Assembly: GCA_029207755.1 (NCBI GenBank)
Contig: JARCOQ010000005.1
Span: 61,453,414-61,517,413, forward strand
Length of the DNA stretch: 64,000 nt
Reading direction: 5' to 3'
From: Chamaea fasciata
Lineage: Eukaryota > Chordata > Aves > Passeriformes > Sylviidae
Shown here piece after piece: positions 1-21,053 of the stretch. How positions within the stretch are numbered: position 1 is the stretch's first letter; the number at the start of each line of letters is the position of its first letter. A program made the position numbers and the translations under genes. The notes under the pieces were generated by a model. That model made no database searches. It was not told the DNA's origin and was given only the letters and a program-made list of their open reading frames with translations.

Positions 1-1459
1 AGCTTTAGCCTTTTGTTACAGAAAAGCCTTTCGTTAAATATGTAGGTAGATTTTGTAGGCCTCTGTAATAATACAGATCTATGTCATTGCCTCTGTATTT
101 GCTGCCTTCTTTGTGTCCTCTCACATGTCAACATGGTATTGGCAAGGGTCACCACTTCTGGCCTGTCCACCACACCCTCCTTTCACAAGAGTCTATGTTT
201 TAAGTACACTCCTTCCAAGCTGCCTGTAAAAGGTTGCCTGTCCTTCAAGGGCACTCAAAAAGAAGTATATGGGGAGAAGGAAAAAAAACCCCAAACAAAT
301 GGGGCCACCATGTTGTGTTCTGAAATGCAAATATTTTGCTTTATTTTAGTATTCATCTTCAAACTGGATGTTGCAGTAAGATCTTTGGGACTGGGGCTGT
401 TTTTATAGTCTATAAAGTCATTAAGCTTCTAGTGCCTCACTAGTAAATCCTCTCTGGTAGTTATATGTTTATCCTTAACTGCAGGACTTTGTTTTCACTA
501 TGTTGCATCATATATTTTCCAGAAGGATAAAAAAACACTTTTTTTGGTTAATTATTTTGTTGTTTTAATCTTGTATTCTTCAAGCAAAGTCACTTTTCAA
601 AGCATAGAAGGCAAAAGGATTGTTAAGCTAAAGAAGCTTCATCTGAGTTCCATACAAAGTAAATTATTATATTTCCAGATTTCCTCTTGCTTTGCTACAA
701 GTCACAATGAGGAAAAAGTTGGGCTCCTTTGATGTGAAAAAAAGCAATATAACACTTCTCTGAAAGAACATTTCTCAGTCTCTCATGTGAAAAAGGATTA
801 ACACCTCCAACAAAGGTCCTGTAGATCACAGAACTAAGCAGCAATACTGAACAGTATTCCTGAGGAGTGGAAAAACTGTATTTAAGCAAGAGATTGTTTG
901 AACTGGCAAACAGAAGCTTTTTAATAGCTGAAGATCTAAGATAAAGGATTAAACCTTTCTGAAGTATCTGCACTTAAACAGCTCTAAAGACAAGGAAGCA
1001 AGTTTAAATTCATGAAAGATGGTCTTTGTTTTCCTAAATGAACCATGTTCTTTAGTGTCAAAACAAAATCCATTCACTGCATGATCAACTACATAAACTT
1101 CATGACAATACCACTCATCTACCAAAGTCTAACCTTGCTTACTTTTTGAAGTTTTTATTAGTTTGAGCATCTGCCATCTGCTTTCCTAGCTTATAGTGGA
1201 GATCAGCTTTTCTTTTGCTTTTTAATGGACGCTTGAACAATACAGATAAGTAAAACATTTAAAATAAAATGTTAGTTTGAAATGGCTACTTGTGTCATTT
1301 TCCCCCATGTTGCAAGTCGAATTAGTACTTTATCTGAAATAGAACATCAGTGGGTTTATAGTGATTAAATGGTTGAAGTGACATTAAAAAGAATTTGCTC
1401 TTAATCGACTGCAGGAATGTGGGATGATTAGTAGTTATTAGGCATCAGGGAAGGTAAGG

Positions 1460-1491
1460 ATTTCTTACCATGTTTTTATATGGTAAGAAAT
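1460..1491. repeat. Perfect 12-bp inverted repeat, 8-nt loop
   Basis: ATTTCTTACCAT (1460-1471) and its exact complement ATGGTAAGAAAT (1480-1491) flank an 8-nt T-rich loop. The stem does not extend outward. It is too short for a typical miRNA precursor, and it could be the relic tip of a small inverted-repeat element or chance. Confidence 0.85.
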
Positions 1492-3857
1492 ATTTTTATA
1501 CTTCTTCGGAAGCTGAATTTGAGAAAATGTCAGAATGCCATTAAAACTTGCCATACTGTTTTTTCTATTTATTTTTAACAAAACCTCTGCTTAGCTTGCT
1601 GTCTTAAGAAGAAAATTACAGCATTTTTTATCTCAAGCAGCAAACAGGTAACCTTCTGACCTTTTCAGTAAATCCTCAACTGAACCTCTGAAATTAGGGT
1701 GATTTAGCATTTTATGGCACAGAATAAAAATCTCTAATTCTGTTTCCAAATAGTGTATCCTGAACACACATTTTATTAAGCTCTTGACTCATTCAGCCAT
1801 GTGTATTTTGTAAAGTTCCTATGGTTATTGTTTTACAATAGCTGCTTCCAGAAGCATTGTAAGGGTTTCAATTAATCAGCTCTTTGTGTGCTTCAGACTA
1901 TGCAAATTTATCACATCAGACCATTCAGCAGCTCATGGGAAAGCAGTGTACAAACTGTATTGTCTTCTAGCACCTCCTCTCATTTAGAGTGATGTTTTTA
2001 ATAAGAAAACTAATCAAGTTTACTTATGCATTATTTATCTGTTAATTTTAATTCTGTTCTTTACCTCTTATGTCAAATAGGATGCAGCAAGTGATATGAT
2101 AGATCAATGAATGATTCAATGTTGAACAAAGCTTATGTGATGCAGCACTTTTTTCTTCTAGACTTTCTTTTATGCTTAGTTAGTGAACACAGTATGTAAT
2201 TAGAGAGTTTTGAAGCAGCTGTACATTTTTTGTTCAGCCTTACTAATTTTTGCAAATCTGTCACTTGTCCGTAACATACAACGCTGTGTTACAGCTACAA
2301 CTTTGCTTAATTATGTGATGTTATCTTATTTCTCAAGAGTATTTCCCTAATTCTGGCAAATATGTCAAAGGTAAAATAGATGCCTTTCAAGTCCATTTTA
2401 GCTCTTTTACCACCGTATCATTAGAATGAGTAAACAAGCACGTTTAGTAATGTGCTTCTTTTTATCTTGCTGATAGAAACTGGTATTGCTGCTGCTTCTA
2501 TTCACGTCATCTCCTTTGCTCTCTAATGTCCCTCCTGCTGGTAGTAATTAGTTTTCTATATTAGGTTGTTTTGACTTATTTGATGATTTTTTTTTTTTTC
2601 ATTTGGCATGTGTGTGTATAGAAGGCACCTTATCGTAGCCTGGTGAAAAACTTGCCCGTACTGTTGTGTTCTGTCCCTGCCCCCTCCCAGCCGCCCCCCT
2701 TCCCCCTCTGCACCGAACGGAGCTTTTACAAGTCTGGCTGTGCTTGTGTTTGTCAGCAAACTGTAAAAGCAACCACACCAAAGGTACCAGCTCTGAAAAC
2801 CTGAGTTTCTCCTGGTTAGGAAAAGAAACTCAGACAAAAGTACAGGGGTGAGGGGCTCTTTATGCTGTCAGTGCCTTGTGGAGGTACATGGGTTTGAGAT
2901 GCTGTCAGCATTGATGCTGATAGCGTGTGTGGGGCTGGGGGCCATTGTGCATGGTCAGGGGGCTGTCATTTATTGGCTGCCATACAATAGCATTGAAAAA
3001 CACTGCCTATGGCTGGTCTATACTTGAATGTTAAACCACTGTGGATGTCTGAGTTAAGGTTATTCTAATTTAAACTGTTACCCTTGCATTAAGCTGCCAT
3101 GCTTATTAATCCACTTTTTTTCCTTTTTGATATTGTAAAAGAATTTCTTTGCATTTTCACTGATTTTCCTTCTGAGGTGACATTACAAAATTGATACGCA
3201 GAAGTTTTTTTTCTAGAATTTAATTTGTTTTTCAACTGAAAAGAAATTACATGTAGCAAGTTGCTAGATGCTTTCTTGCTCAAGTACATAACCATCTTGT
3301 TAATCCACATTAGAAAAACACATTTTGTTTTCTCTGCAGCCTTTTCTGGTTGTTAATACTTGATTCTGGTCCCAAATGAGACACCAGAATGTATAGGTGA
3401 GAGCTATTCAAGCCCACAGCAGTATAAAATTTAGTCTCAAGTTGTATTGCTCGATTCCAGATGCAGCATATAAAAACTGTGAGAGGAAGGAAGTGAATGA
3501 AACCAAATTATTTCATGTGTCCTCTATGAATGCTGAGGATCAATTTTCATGTGATGTCTAAATCAGTAACAATTAAGAAATAGTAATCTCTAGGAAGAGT
3601 CACAGAGCAAAACAGCCTCCTAATTTGAGTGTACCTTATGAATACCTTTATGAATATTGTATGGCGTGTAGTTGGACAGCTCAGTTGTTAAATGCGGTTC
3701 GTACTTGAACAGAATTTGGAACTTGAGGCTGTTTTAAATCCAGCCTCTTCTTCTTTACTGTTTTATTAGACAGTTGCAAGTGATAATTCCATTTACATGG
3801 ATTAATTAATTTGGTCACTTTTTTTGCAGCTGTTGGCTTTCCTGGTACTTCTCTGCT

Positions 3858-3955
3858 AAAAAAAAAAAATAACAAAACAAAAAACCAAAAGCAAAAACAA
3901 AACAAACAAACAAACAAAAAAAAAAACCAAAAAACCCACCAAACAAACAAAAACC
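3858..3955. repeat. A/C-only simple tract
   Basis: About 98 bases made almost only of A and C, with AAAC and AAACC-like units and poly-A runs. The complement reads as a T/G tract like those at 8736, 28729 and 34945. It gives spurious Phe/Trp-rich frames on the minus strand. Confidence 0.9.
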
Positions 3956-6298
3956 AGTAGCAAATTCAGGAGCTTAAAGTGTAGACCTGCAAGCATTAGT
4001 CTCTTAAAAAGCTTCTGAAACCAAGAGATTGCGAAACAAAATTAGGTTTACATTTTGAATGAATTACAGTTACTTTTAGAAGTTGCATTGTATATAGGAA
4101 AGGTGTCTTTCAGTTTTTTTAACAGTTGAATGAACTTTCTTAAAACATATAGTAGGAAGAAGCTGCTCTGTCCTCTAAATTCACAAAGACATGCAATAGA
4201 TCTGCTACAGACTCAGCAACTTCTTGAAATACAGAAGCTTAGAACTGAGGCTTTAAAGCTTTCCCTTTTTTTTTCTTTTTTCTCTTTTTTTTCTCCTCTG
4301 TAAAATAGAAACTTTATAAATGGCCTAGTGAGCTTCACATTTCTGGATTCTGTCTAAATATTTTGTTTTTAACTTCTAAGCTCATTATGCTGTCTTTGTG
4401 TTAACTTGTATTAAAATCTGTCAGCTATGACTGGTCTCATAACCACAGTCAGCGGACCAGAATAAGTTAATTATTTACTTGTGTCACTAGTGCTCTTCAT
4501 CTAATGAAATGCACAGCTGTGTTAGATCTGCAGTTGGGTGTGTAGGTCCTATTGTTACACAAGTCAGCGGAGGGTAGAAGCCGCTATGATGGAGAGCCCT
4601 CAGTTCTTTCTGCTGTTCTGCCTTTCTGTGTCGATTTCATGGATCTTTTATCATTCACTTTCACACAAAACAAACAACACAGTGGCTGTCTGCTATGGGA
4701 ACCAGCTTGGCATATAAAAGGTTTTCAGAGCCTAAAGTAATTTTAAGTTAGCTAAGATTTAATTCTTGGCTTACAGGTGCCATGAAGTCCAGATGCAACC
4801 TAATGCTTTCTTAGATGTAAATGAAAATAAGGCAGAATGTACGCACAGTAATACACATATAACAGAGCATTTATGTGTAAGATTTTAGGACAAAAAAAGC
4901 TCTGCAAGGAAGAGATAGTGGGTTGGTTTGAGGGTTTTTTTTTTTATTTTCAGGAAATGATTGCTGCATGGCGTGGAGGGCTAGAGGGATGTTATTGATT
5001 TATCACAGTAGAACAATAAAAATTAGTTTCAATAGGTTTAAAAACTAAATACAACAGCACACACCCCCTTGCCCAATACATTTTTTTTTCTGCTCCCTTC
5101 CCCCATACTTACCATTCTCATTCTATTAACTACTGTCCCATACACCTATCCCTGTCTTGCTTGGACAGTGGAAGAGGAGCTCCCTCCTGAGCAGACGCCG
5201 ATATCCCCCTGTGAACTGGCTGGTCGGGGGATGCCTTTTTAGGGATGTAACCAGTACCCTCAGTCTTCCAGGAGCCCCCTCCACTCCAGGACTGTTCCCA
5301 AAGCATGCTCTGGCACAGTTGCAGCAGGCTGATCTCAAATAGCTTGCAGACTTTTTCAGCTCTAAGGGCTTCTGGAAGAAATTGTCCAGCTGAAACAGTA
5401 GCTTTGGTTCAAAGGAGTATGGGCTTAAGCAGCTGCATTTTAGCACCTCAGTTTGAATGTTAGATCTCTTGATCATTTATGGGTGCAGTATGTTGGTCTG
5501 CAGAATTCACTATAGAGGGTTGGAAGGAAAATTTTGAGATGCATGATGGACATTTAAAATGAGTTTTAATGTTTATTCTTTCTGCAATATTTTTAGAGTT
5601 TGGAGGGTTTTTTTTGTTTTATATCCAGTACTGGTAGAGACTGAAAAAAGCTCCCAAAGCTTTTAAAGGGACAGTTTTTGTTCATGGACTGGCAAAATAA
5701 AAGCAGTCGGTGGAGTGGATTGCATTTGTAATTCATTGATAGCAGTCTTTGCTCAGCAAACAGATGTTACCTGAAAAAATCTTAGTTGTTTTTTATTTAT
5801 TTTCCCCTACTTTCCTCCTCTCAGTCCCTGTCAAAGTCCCATTTGATATGTTTTTATTGACAGTATTTAGCAAATATACATATGATAAATAAATTTCAAA
5901 TCAGTAGTAATTCTGCATATCCAAAGACATAACCTAAGAGGCCAAATTTCTGAAATTTTTCTTTCAGGATTTAATAACATCAGCTTTAAAGACTGGGTCT
6001 CTCTTGAAATATTCCAGTCTGATTGGACAGAAGTTTCTAATTGCTTCTGAAAATAGGATCCAAATCTTTCTTCCCTAATTTGCTAACTCACAGATTACTG
6101 GGAGCATTATGTAAGGGTATGCTAATTTTGCCAGTCCTGTCACAAGGGCTCTCTTCTAATTTGCAGGTTGGGAGTACTGGTCATGGTAATGAATCTGGGT
6201 AAAAAGTGATCCATGAGAAAGAGAGGAGGAGGAAAACACTAAAGGAAATCTGGTGATGAGCGTCAGCCCTGCTGGTGGTTTGCTGTTTGGTGAATTAA

Positions 6299-10056
<3,758 letters not shown>

Positions 10057-12874
10057 TGACTGATTGCTATAAAACAAAGGTTTTTTTACCTTGTGATACT
10101 TGGCACAAAATGCTATGAGCTGTTATTACACTGTTGCAGACCAAAAACTCTGACAGTAGACTGCAGCAGGAGGTTGTTCTGAAGGTTCAGGTGTGGTCTA
10201 TGTGGTTCAAAAGTTGAGTTTGCTTCTCAAACTTCTGCTAGTAGCTGGTAGGAACACCATCTCTGATTCACAGTACCCACTGTAGACCTTTCCTATCAAA
10301 TTGCTTATATCATAGGTATTTTAAGAGGTTTGGTTTTTCTTTAACATTTTGACTTTTATAAAATCAGGTATGAGTAGAAGGAAGAAATTTTAAAGTATGG
10401 TCTAATATTTCAGCATACTTTGAGAAACCCTTTGGGGAAATTGAAGCCTCCTGCTTTTACTGGTACTACTTACTTATTCTCCCTAAAGCCAAAGTCTGTG
10501 TCTGCTTGCACTCATGTTCAAAGTTTCTTATATTCCTTGCTTACAAAAAGGAGTTTGGTGGCTTTGCTTTGGGGATGCTTCTAAAGTGTCATTTACTTCA
10601 CCTCTCTCCATCACAATATTCAGTTATTTACTGAAACTTGCCAGAAAATTAAATTCCAACTAATCCTGAGTATTCTAGGAAAGGTTATTCCAAATGTCCT
10701 TTGCCAGTCTTTCTGGGCTGTTTTGTAGACCCTTATACCTCATCTTCTCCGTGGTGGTACTCTTCTTTTTGATCAGTCCAGTCTTGTACTGATTCTGACC
10801 ACAGAAATCTTTGTACTGTTTTTAAGATGTGAGCACAGTCATGTCTATCCCACCCTTACTCTTCCCTATAGCAAACATGATTTGAATTCTTCAATTCTTC
10901 ATTTATTTTTATGCCTCTGATTGTGTGAGGATCCACCACTCTTGCTTTGCCTGGCTGCACAACAGCTCTTAGTAAGTGCAGCTTCTACCTATTGATGTGC
11001 TGTTAGAGAAAGGAGGGGCAGGTCTCTGCTGTACTTGATACAGAGGTGTCTCCGTCTTTGGCTTTTCATTGCTTATTTCCTATGCCTTTTTGTTTTCCAA
11101 CGTCACACTGTCTATAGGACAAACTAATGCTTTCCATTGAAATAAATACCAGTGGTTGAACTGGGAAAGAAATCATGAAAAGATTTTGTAACTCTTGTCT
11201 GAACTTCTTCATCAACCACATTGAGAAAAGGAGGTGTAGCACAACCACAGCTGCTTGCCTATATGAATATAAATGATATTCCCAAATAATAGGCTCTCTG
11301 CCCCATTTTCTGTTCTTCAGTGTGTTAAGCATTATATTGGTCCTTCATGTGAAAGTGAAAACTCTCTGTCTTAGCTAGCAGTACACAGGATTTGCTGGAA
11401 CTCCTGGCTTACCCAAATCCCTTGATCTGCCTTTGTATTGCCTCCCCAACTTCTCAGCTGTTTAGAGATACTGAATTTAAATGAAACCTAAATACCAAGT
11501 CAATGTAATGTTTATATGTAAAGATGAAAGTTGTGTGATTTCCCCCATCCCTTACTTTCTGCAAATTCTTTGTTCAGTCAGTAGCATCATACTATGTAAT
11601 TAGGGCTCCTTATTTGACTTTCAGGAAAGCTAGTGGATGTTCAATTTATGCTGCCTCTTGACTAGTCTTTCAGGGATTTCCTTTTTTCTCCTCAAATAAT
11701 TAAACATTTGTTACTGCCATTGCCTCTGCTGAGAGAGTCAGCATTGCCGGCTTTCATATTCGCTATTGTTTTATCATCCATTGCACTTCCTGGAGAGTAG
11801 ATTGCATCTAACATTCTTTTTTGATTTTAAAAGTAATCCTGTAACAGCTTCCAACGTGGAATTTGGCTGTCATTGTCTTGAAATGCATTTTATTATATAT
11901 CAAATATACCCTAAGTGGCAGAGCAAAGCTGAATTTCCATCTGGAATAAGGCAGAATATTTGAGCTTCCTGATCATCACTGATTCTAGCTATTGTTCTGA
12001 TTAAAACAAGACTTTGCAGAATTGCAAAGCAGCACTCTTTGTCAACATGGTCAAAACCCACCGGGATATTGCTCTCTGGACTGGTACTCAAACTGAAATG
12101 CAATGCTTAATTTCAGTGCCGCGGGTAGTTGACAATTAATCTTTAATGCAGTTCTGTATGTGGTGTTGCCCAGATACCCTGTCCTGCTGAATCTTTTTAA
12201 TAGATAAACTGCTTTTAATTTTTCTTACAAGAGGGCAATGTGAGCTTTTTGCGTGCGTAGTTGTTCTGATGGACACTGTCGGAGCTGCCACCTGTGTGTC
12301 TTTGGACGTGTCACGTGCCAGGTCCTGTTGTGCTGCAGGGGAGCAACGGGACAAACACGACTCAGGGCTCCCCTCTGTGCTCTGGGGCTCTGTGAGCACG
12401 GGATGCCCTCCTCCTCCACACAGTGTTTTTTAGGTAATGTTCCACCTCTTGGAGATCAGTGTTTCAGCAAACAGCTCCATTCAAACTAGTCACTAGTTAT
12501 CCCTAGCAGACACAAGGGAGATCTGCTGAGACCATGGGGGTAGACTTATTTCCCCCACTGGCCAGTGAAACAAGGTAGCTAAACCCTCTGTTCTTGCAGA
12601 AAATGCAGAATTAGTGCAAATAAATTCTTAATGTGCTTAAAAACACTGAAGTTAATTGTTTTATGATTTTTTTCTAAAGGCAACAGTTAAGCAGAATGAA
12701 GATCACTTATTTTTTATTTAAAGCGTCACTGCATTTTATTTAGCACTTGAGGATTTGAAGAACTTAGGTTTTTCCCTAATATTAAAAATATCTCTTTTTC
12801 ATGATATTCCCAATCTTGTTTTCAAGAATCTGCTTTGTTTTCTGATGCTATATTTAGAATAAAGAAAGAAGTTA

Positions 12875-12889
12875 GTTGCCATGGGCAAC
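12875..12889. promoter_or_regulatory. Perfect RFX X-box-like palindrome
   Basis: GTTGCCATGGGCAAC consists of two perfect inverted half-sites (GTTGCC, GGCAAC) with a 3-nt spacer. It fits the published RFX consensus GTNRCC-N(0-3)-RGYAAC at every position. It lies in a POLR3B intron about 17 kb upstream of the RFX4 start. Binding by an RFX protein is inferred only; the match itself is exact. Confidence 0.6.
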
Positions 12890-13183
12890 AGCTGCAGTGT
12901 ACATGTGTATAGTGGAAAAGGGAAAGCACAGATGCTTTGTAAGTACTGTTTTAACATTTTAAACAACTTTTTGTATGAGGAATTTTAAAACTCATGTGAG
13001 CTGGAAGAAGAATCTGATAATCTTAGGAAGCAGAAGATAGACTCATTTCAAGGGTTCAATCTCAATTTTGAAATTTTTGGTAGTTTAGAAAACTACTTTT
13101 TAGGTAGGCAGGATTTTGTTTTGTTTTCTTTCAATGAGATCATACTGACAGTTGGAGTGAAACTTAACAGCTAAAGTTTCAAG

Positions 13184-13223
13184 TTCTTTTTTTCTTTTGG
13201 TTTTTTTTTTTGGGGGGGGGGGG
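13184..13223 (+). repeat. Poly-T followed by poly-G (12 Gs)
   Basis: Interrupted T-runs are followed by an unbroken run of 12 Gs at 13212-13223. It has the same T-then-G composition as 8736-8882. Confidence 0.9.
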
Positions 13224-15048
13224 ACGCTTTTTGTTTTATTTTTAATGGAATTTTATCTGCCTTAAAAATATTCACCCTGTATCTGTTGGAAGACCCGCTA
13301 TGGCATATCTATGCATGGAGTTGAGGCCCCATACTTTTTCCAGATGTTTTATCCTGCCATAATTGGGGTGAGACTTTATTTGGGCTTACATATGTAAAAC
13401 TAATGTCCTGTAGAAGAGCACCAGGTGAGACTTCTGAAAGCAAACTTGTGTATTAAAAAATACTATAGAAGTCAGTCCATAAAAACAACTTGGGCACTTC
13501 TAGCACCGTAGCAGATGCCTGTTTCCTTGGAGGTCCAAACAGCTTTTAAAATCTGCCTCTTGGCACTTCAGAAGAGAAACTGCATTCACCACAGGGTTAG
13601 TCTTTTAAAAGAGTATCTGAACAGTGATGGTGCCATCATCTGGGGAGGGGGCCTGGGGAGTTTAATCAGGATGTAAACAACTTCTATTTATTCTCCCAAC
13701 AGTGGGAAAAACAGAAGGTTATATGAATGAAAAGGATAATTTGAATTACAAGCAGATTAGTGTTAAGGTTCTAGTGTGGTCAGGGTAAGAGAAACTACTT
13801 CCCACAAAAAATAAATACAACTTGCATCTTTAGAAGATATTTTGGTCTGGTAATTAGGCTTAGTTTTTACGTGTTACAAAAGATTATTAGATGTTGAAGG
13901 CTTTTATAAATTCTTTCCTGTGATTTGCAGCAAGTTGGCAAAATCTTATTTTTATTATCTTTAGTAAGCTTAACAAATTCAGTTGTTGGAAGTAATAGAA
14001 ACAAAATGTACTCCAAAAGTAATTGGTCAGGTCTGTCATTGAATATTTTAGGTGGATTACACTGCTGCAAGTCAGAAACAGCACATAAACATGAGGTTTC
14101 AGGGAGCAGTGAAGCTCAGTGACTTCTTTTAAATTCCTTCTCTTTACTGTCATGTTTCAGGGAATATACTAAGATGGAAATATTTGTTAAAATGCATGCA
14201 GTATATTAGTGCTAAAGGAATTCAGGATTGTTTTTGCTTCATAGTTTGCTCTGATATTTGCAACCTAAGTATTACATCGTTGTGCTGGTACATGACAATA
14301 GAACTGATACTATGAAATTGCAGAATGACAAACAAGAGGTTAAAAGTTTTGATTGTGTCCAACAAAAAAATTGGCTTAAGCAGTCTTAATGGTAGATAAT
14401 ATACAGTACCTTATTCTTTTACCTCAAAATCTTTAGTGTATTCTTGATTGCTTTATTAAAATTTTCCTCTAGCACCTAAGGACAGGGAGTTTCCCCAGAC
14501 AATAAATAAGAGTTTGACTTGTGTAGAGGAACCTGTAGAACACAAAAGTGAGTCTATTAACCATCATACATGAAAAAAATAAACTAGATAAATGTTATTT
14601 TAAAAAATAGCATTTCAATCATGAGTTAGCAATATGTGTACTACTTGTTTGCTGACTTATTTTGGTATTCTCTCACAGATCAAAACCATCTTTATTTTAG
14701 AAATTAGTCTTAGCTGTAGTTCAGCTGAAACATTAGGTTGATGATTGATTCATTAGCTGCTGAATACTGTTTCATTTTGTTCACTACAAATGATAATGTC
14801 TCATCAAGAAAGAGTGCCAAATCTGTGTCCAGATTGTCTTGGGCACTCTTGAAAATCTTTTTGGTTTCACTTATTCAGCTGCATTCTGTGAGGTAAAGAG
14901 CTGTGGCCTGATGCTGCAGTTGCCACTTACAAAACTGCATCATATTGCAGGTACAGGAGCAACACATTTGTGAGATCAGCAGCTCTGGTTTGTAAAGTCC
15001 ATCAACCCTGTGTTGTTCCTACAGTTTGAAGATAGGCTAGAGTAATAG

Positions 15049-19397
<4,349 letters not shown>

Positions 19398-19812
19398 ACA
19401 AGATGAAAAAGATCGAAAAAAGCACCTCAAGGAATTTAAATCCAGCATACCTAACTGGGAGGTTTTTGGTGAACAGGAATAAACTCTAAAACCTGAATGA
19501 AGGGAGGTGCAAGACAGTAGGAAATCATTCTTACATATCCTCCTTGTTTCTAAGCTGACAAGGGAGAGTCTGTCAGTGAAATACACTAGGAACAGTTCCG
19601 AAGCTTTGATTAGTCATGAGCGAGACAGGTGGGAATTGTGGAATAAGGCCATGATCCAGCAAAGCACTTGGATCACTTCAAAAATTTGCATGCTTGCATT
19701 TGAAAAGTCTTTGCTGGACTAGGTCTTAAGCAGAGCTAAATACAGATCTTATTCACAGGGGTTAAAAATGTTTTCCAAACTGTTGTAATAAATGTTTTAA
19801 ATAATATTGGCT
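19398..19812 (+). other. POLR3B: POLR3B 3' untranslated region (approximate end)
   Basis: Sequence after the stop to about 15-25 bases past the AATAAA at 19787. It is A-rich, with no conserved frame. The end is inferred from the signal and a GT-rich stretch that follows at about 19820-19840. Confidence 0.7.
19787..19792 (+). terminator. POLR3B: POLR3B poly(A) signal AATAAA
   Basis: Canonical hexamer 390 bases after the stop codon, followed about 30 bases later by a GT-rich element (TGATGGTTGTGTAAGGATGG). This is the usual arrangement for cleavage and polyadenylation. It is the first good signal after the stop. Confidence 0.75.
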
Positions 19813-20195
19813 GAACATATTGATGGTTGTGTAAGGATGGTAAGGCCTTACAATACCTAAACCATTTTCTGTTCCTAAAGCAGTTTGTTAAAGCATTAAA
19901 ATTTTTTGAAGTAGTCTCAATGTTAGAGAAAAGAAACTACTTTCTCAAGAGCTTGAGATCAGACATTTTGAGTGAGATTTCTACATGCCAGGTGCATTTG
20001 TGTGCCAGCAATGGTGTGCCTGTACAGCTGATATGCTCCCAACTAAATGTACACAGTTTCCATGAAGTTCAGGGGAGAAGGTGACTGCATATGTAGCAAG
20101 TTCATGATACAGCACACAGATACCTATTCCATTCCTACTGAGGGTGGCAGATCTGATAATACACTGGCTCAAAGTCCTGAAAAGACAGGCTGCAA

Positions 20196-20223
20196 ACACT
20201 AGGTAATGATCATTACCTAGTGT
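20196..20223. repeat. Perfect 28-bp palindrome
   Basis: The half-site ACACTAGGTAATGA (20196-20209) is followed immediately by its exact complement (20210-20223), with no spacer. Symmetry breaks at 20195/20224. The site is about 400 bp past the POLR3B poly(A) signal. It is not a known element to me. Confidence 0.9.
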
Positions 20224-21039
20224 GCTGTCATAGGACCCTAGAACTTTTTTAAAATACGAAAATAACCAAAGCATTTTAAAAACAAAACAAAACCTATGAA
20301 GAACAACAAATCCTTCACTGACAGTGAAGCAGGTTTGAATGACCTGAAAGGATTTAGAAAGGGAATAGCTGGATTTTTTCATGAGGTCTGAAGCCTAGAA
20401 CTAAAGCAGTGGATGAACTAAGAATCATTTAGTACCCTAAACTAATGAGCTCTTACTCAGCAAAGCATGCAGTTAACTTTTTAAACGAAGGACATCAACA
20501 CGCGCAGACTTCATCTATCCTTCAGTGAAGAGCAGCACTCTGGGTCAGCAAGGATACAGAACACTGCCTATGGTGTGGAAGTCCTGAGATGCTCTTTGGC
20601 TCCTCATATGGCTGAACTTTATGTACTGATCCTGACACTGCTCATGCTGCTGTTCTCTTAGCTCTGAGCACAGATGAGTATCAGCCTGAGTAGATTTCTT
20701 TTTAGCCTTCCACAAAATGCTTAAAATAATACTTCTCTGTTTGGGCTTAAAAACCAATCCTGAAGAAATAGATTCTACTTTCCTTCTCTTTTTTTTTCCC
20801 CCTTTTTCTTGTAATTGGACTGGTGACAACACGGATGTCAACACAGCACAGCTGGATTAGAAAACCTTTTGAAGCACCTCTTCCAGGATCCAAACAGTTC
20901 AGGGTTACTTACAAGAGAGTTTTAAGAGAGTGAGAGAGTGACGTCCTCCACACTGGAGGAAGAGGTTAACCAAAAGCCTCCACCGAATGAACAACCTTTG
21001 CTTTGGTGCCTGAGTTGGCCCAGCTGCAGCTCAGGAACA

Positions 21040-21053
21040 CCAGCAGAGGGAGT
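21040..21053 (+). promoter_or_regulatory. CTCF-like motif
   Basis: CCAGCAGAGGGAGT matches 13 of 14 positions of the core consensus CC[A/G][C/G][C/T]AG[G/A][G/T]GG[C/A][G/A][C/G]. It lies between the end of a housekeeping gene and a tissue-restricted developmental gene, where an insulator would be plausible. Occupancy is not shown. Confidence 0.4.

Noticed and set aside
12484..12498. AACTAGT-C-ACTAGTT 15-bp odd palindrome
   Set aside because: It is short and AT-rich and has no supporting context; this is within chance expectation for 64 kb.
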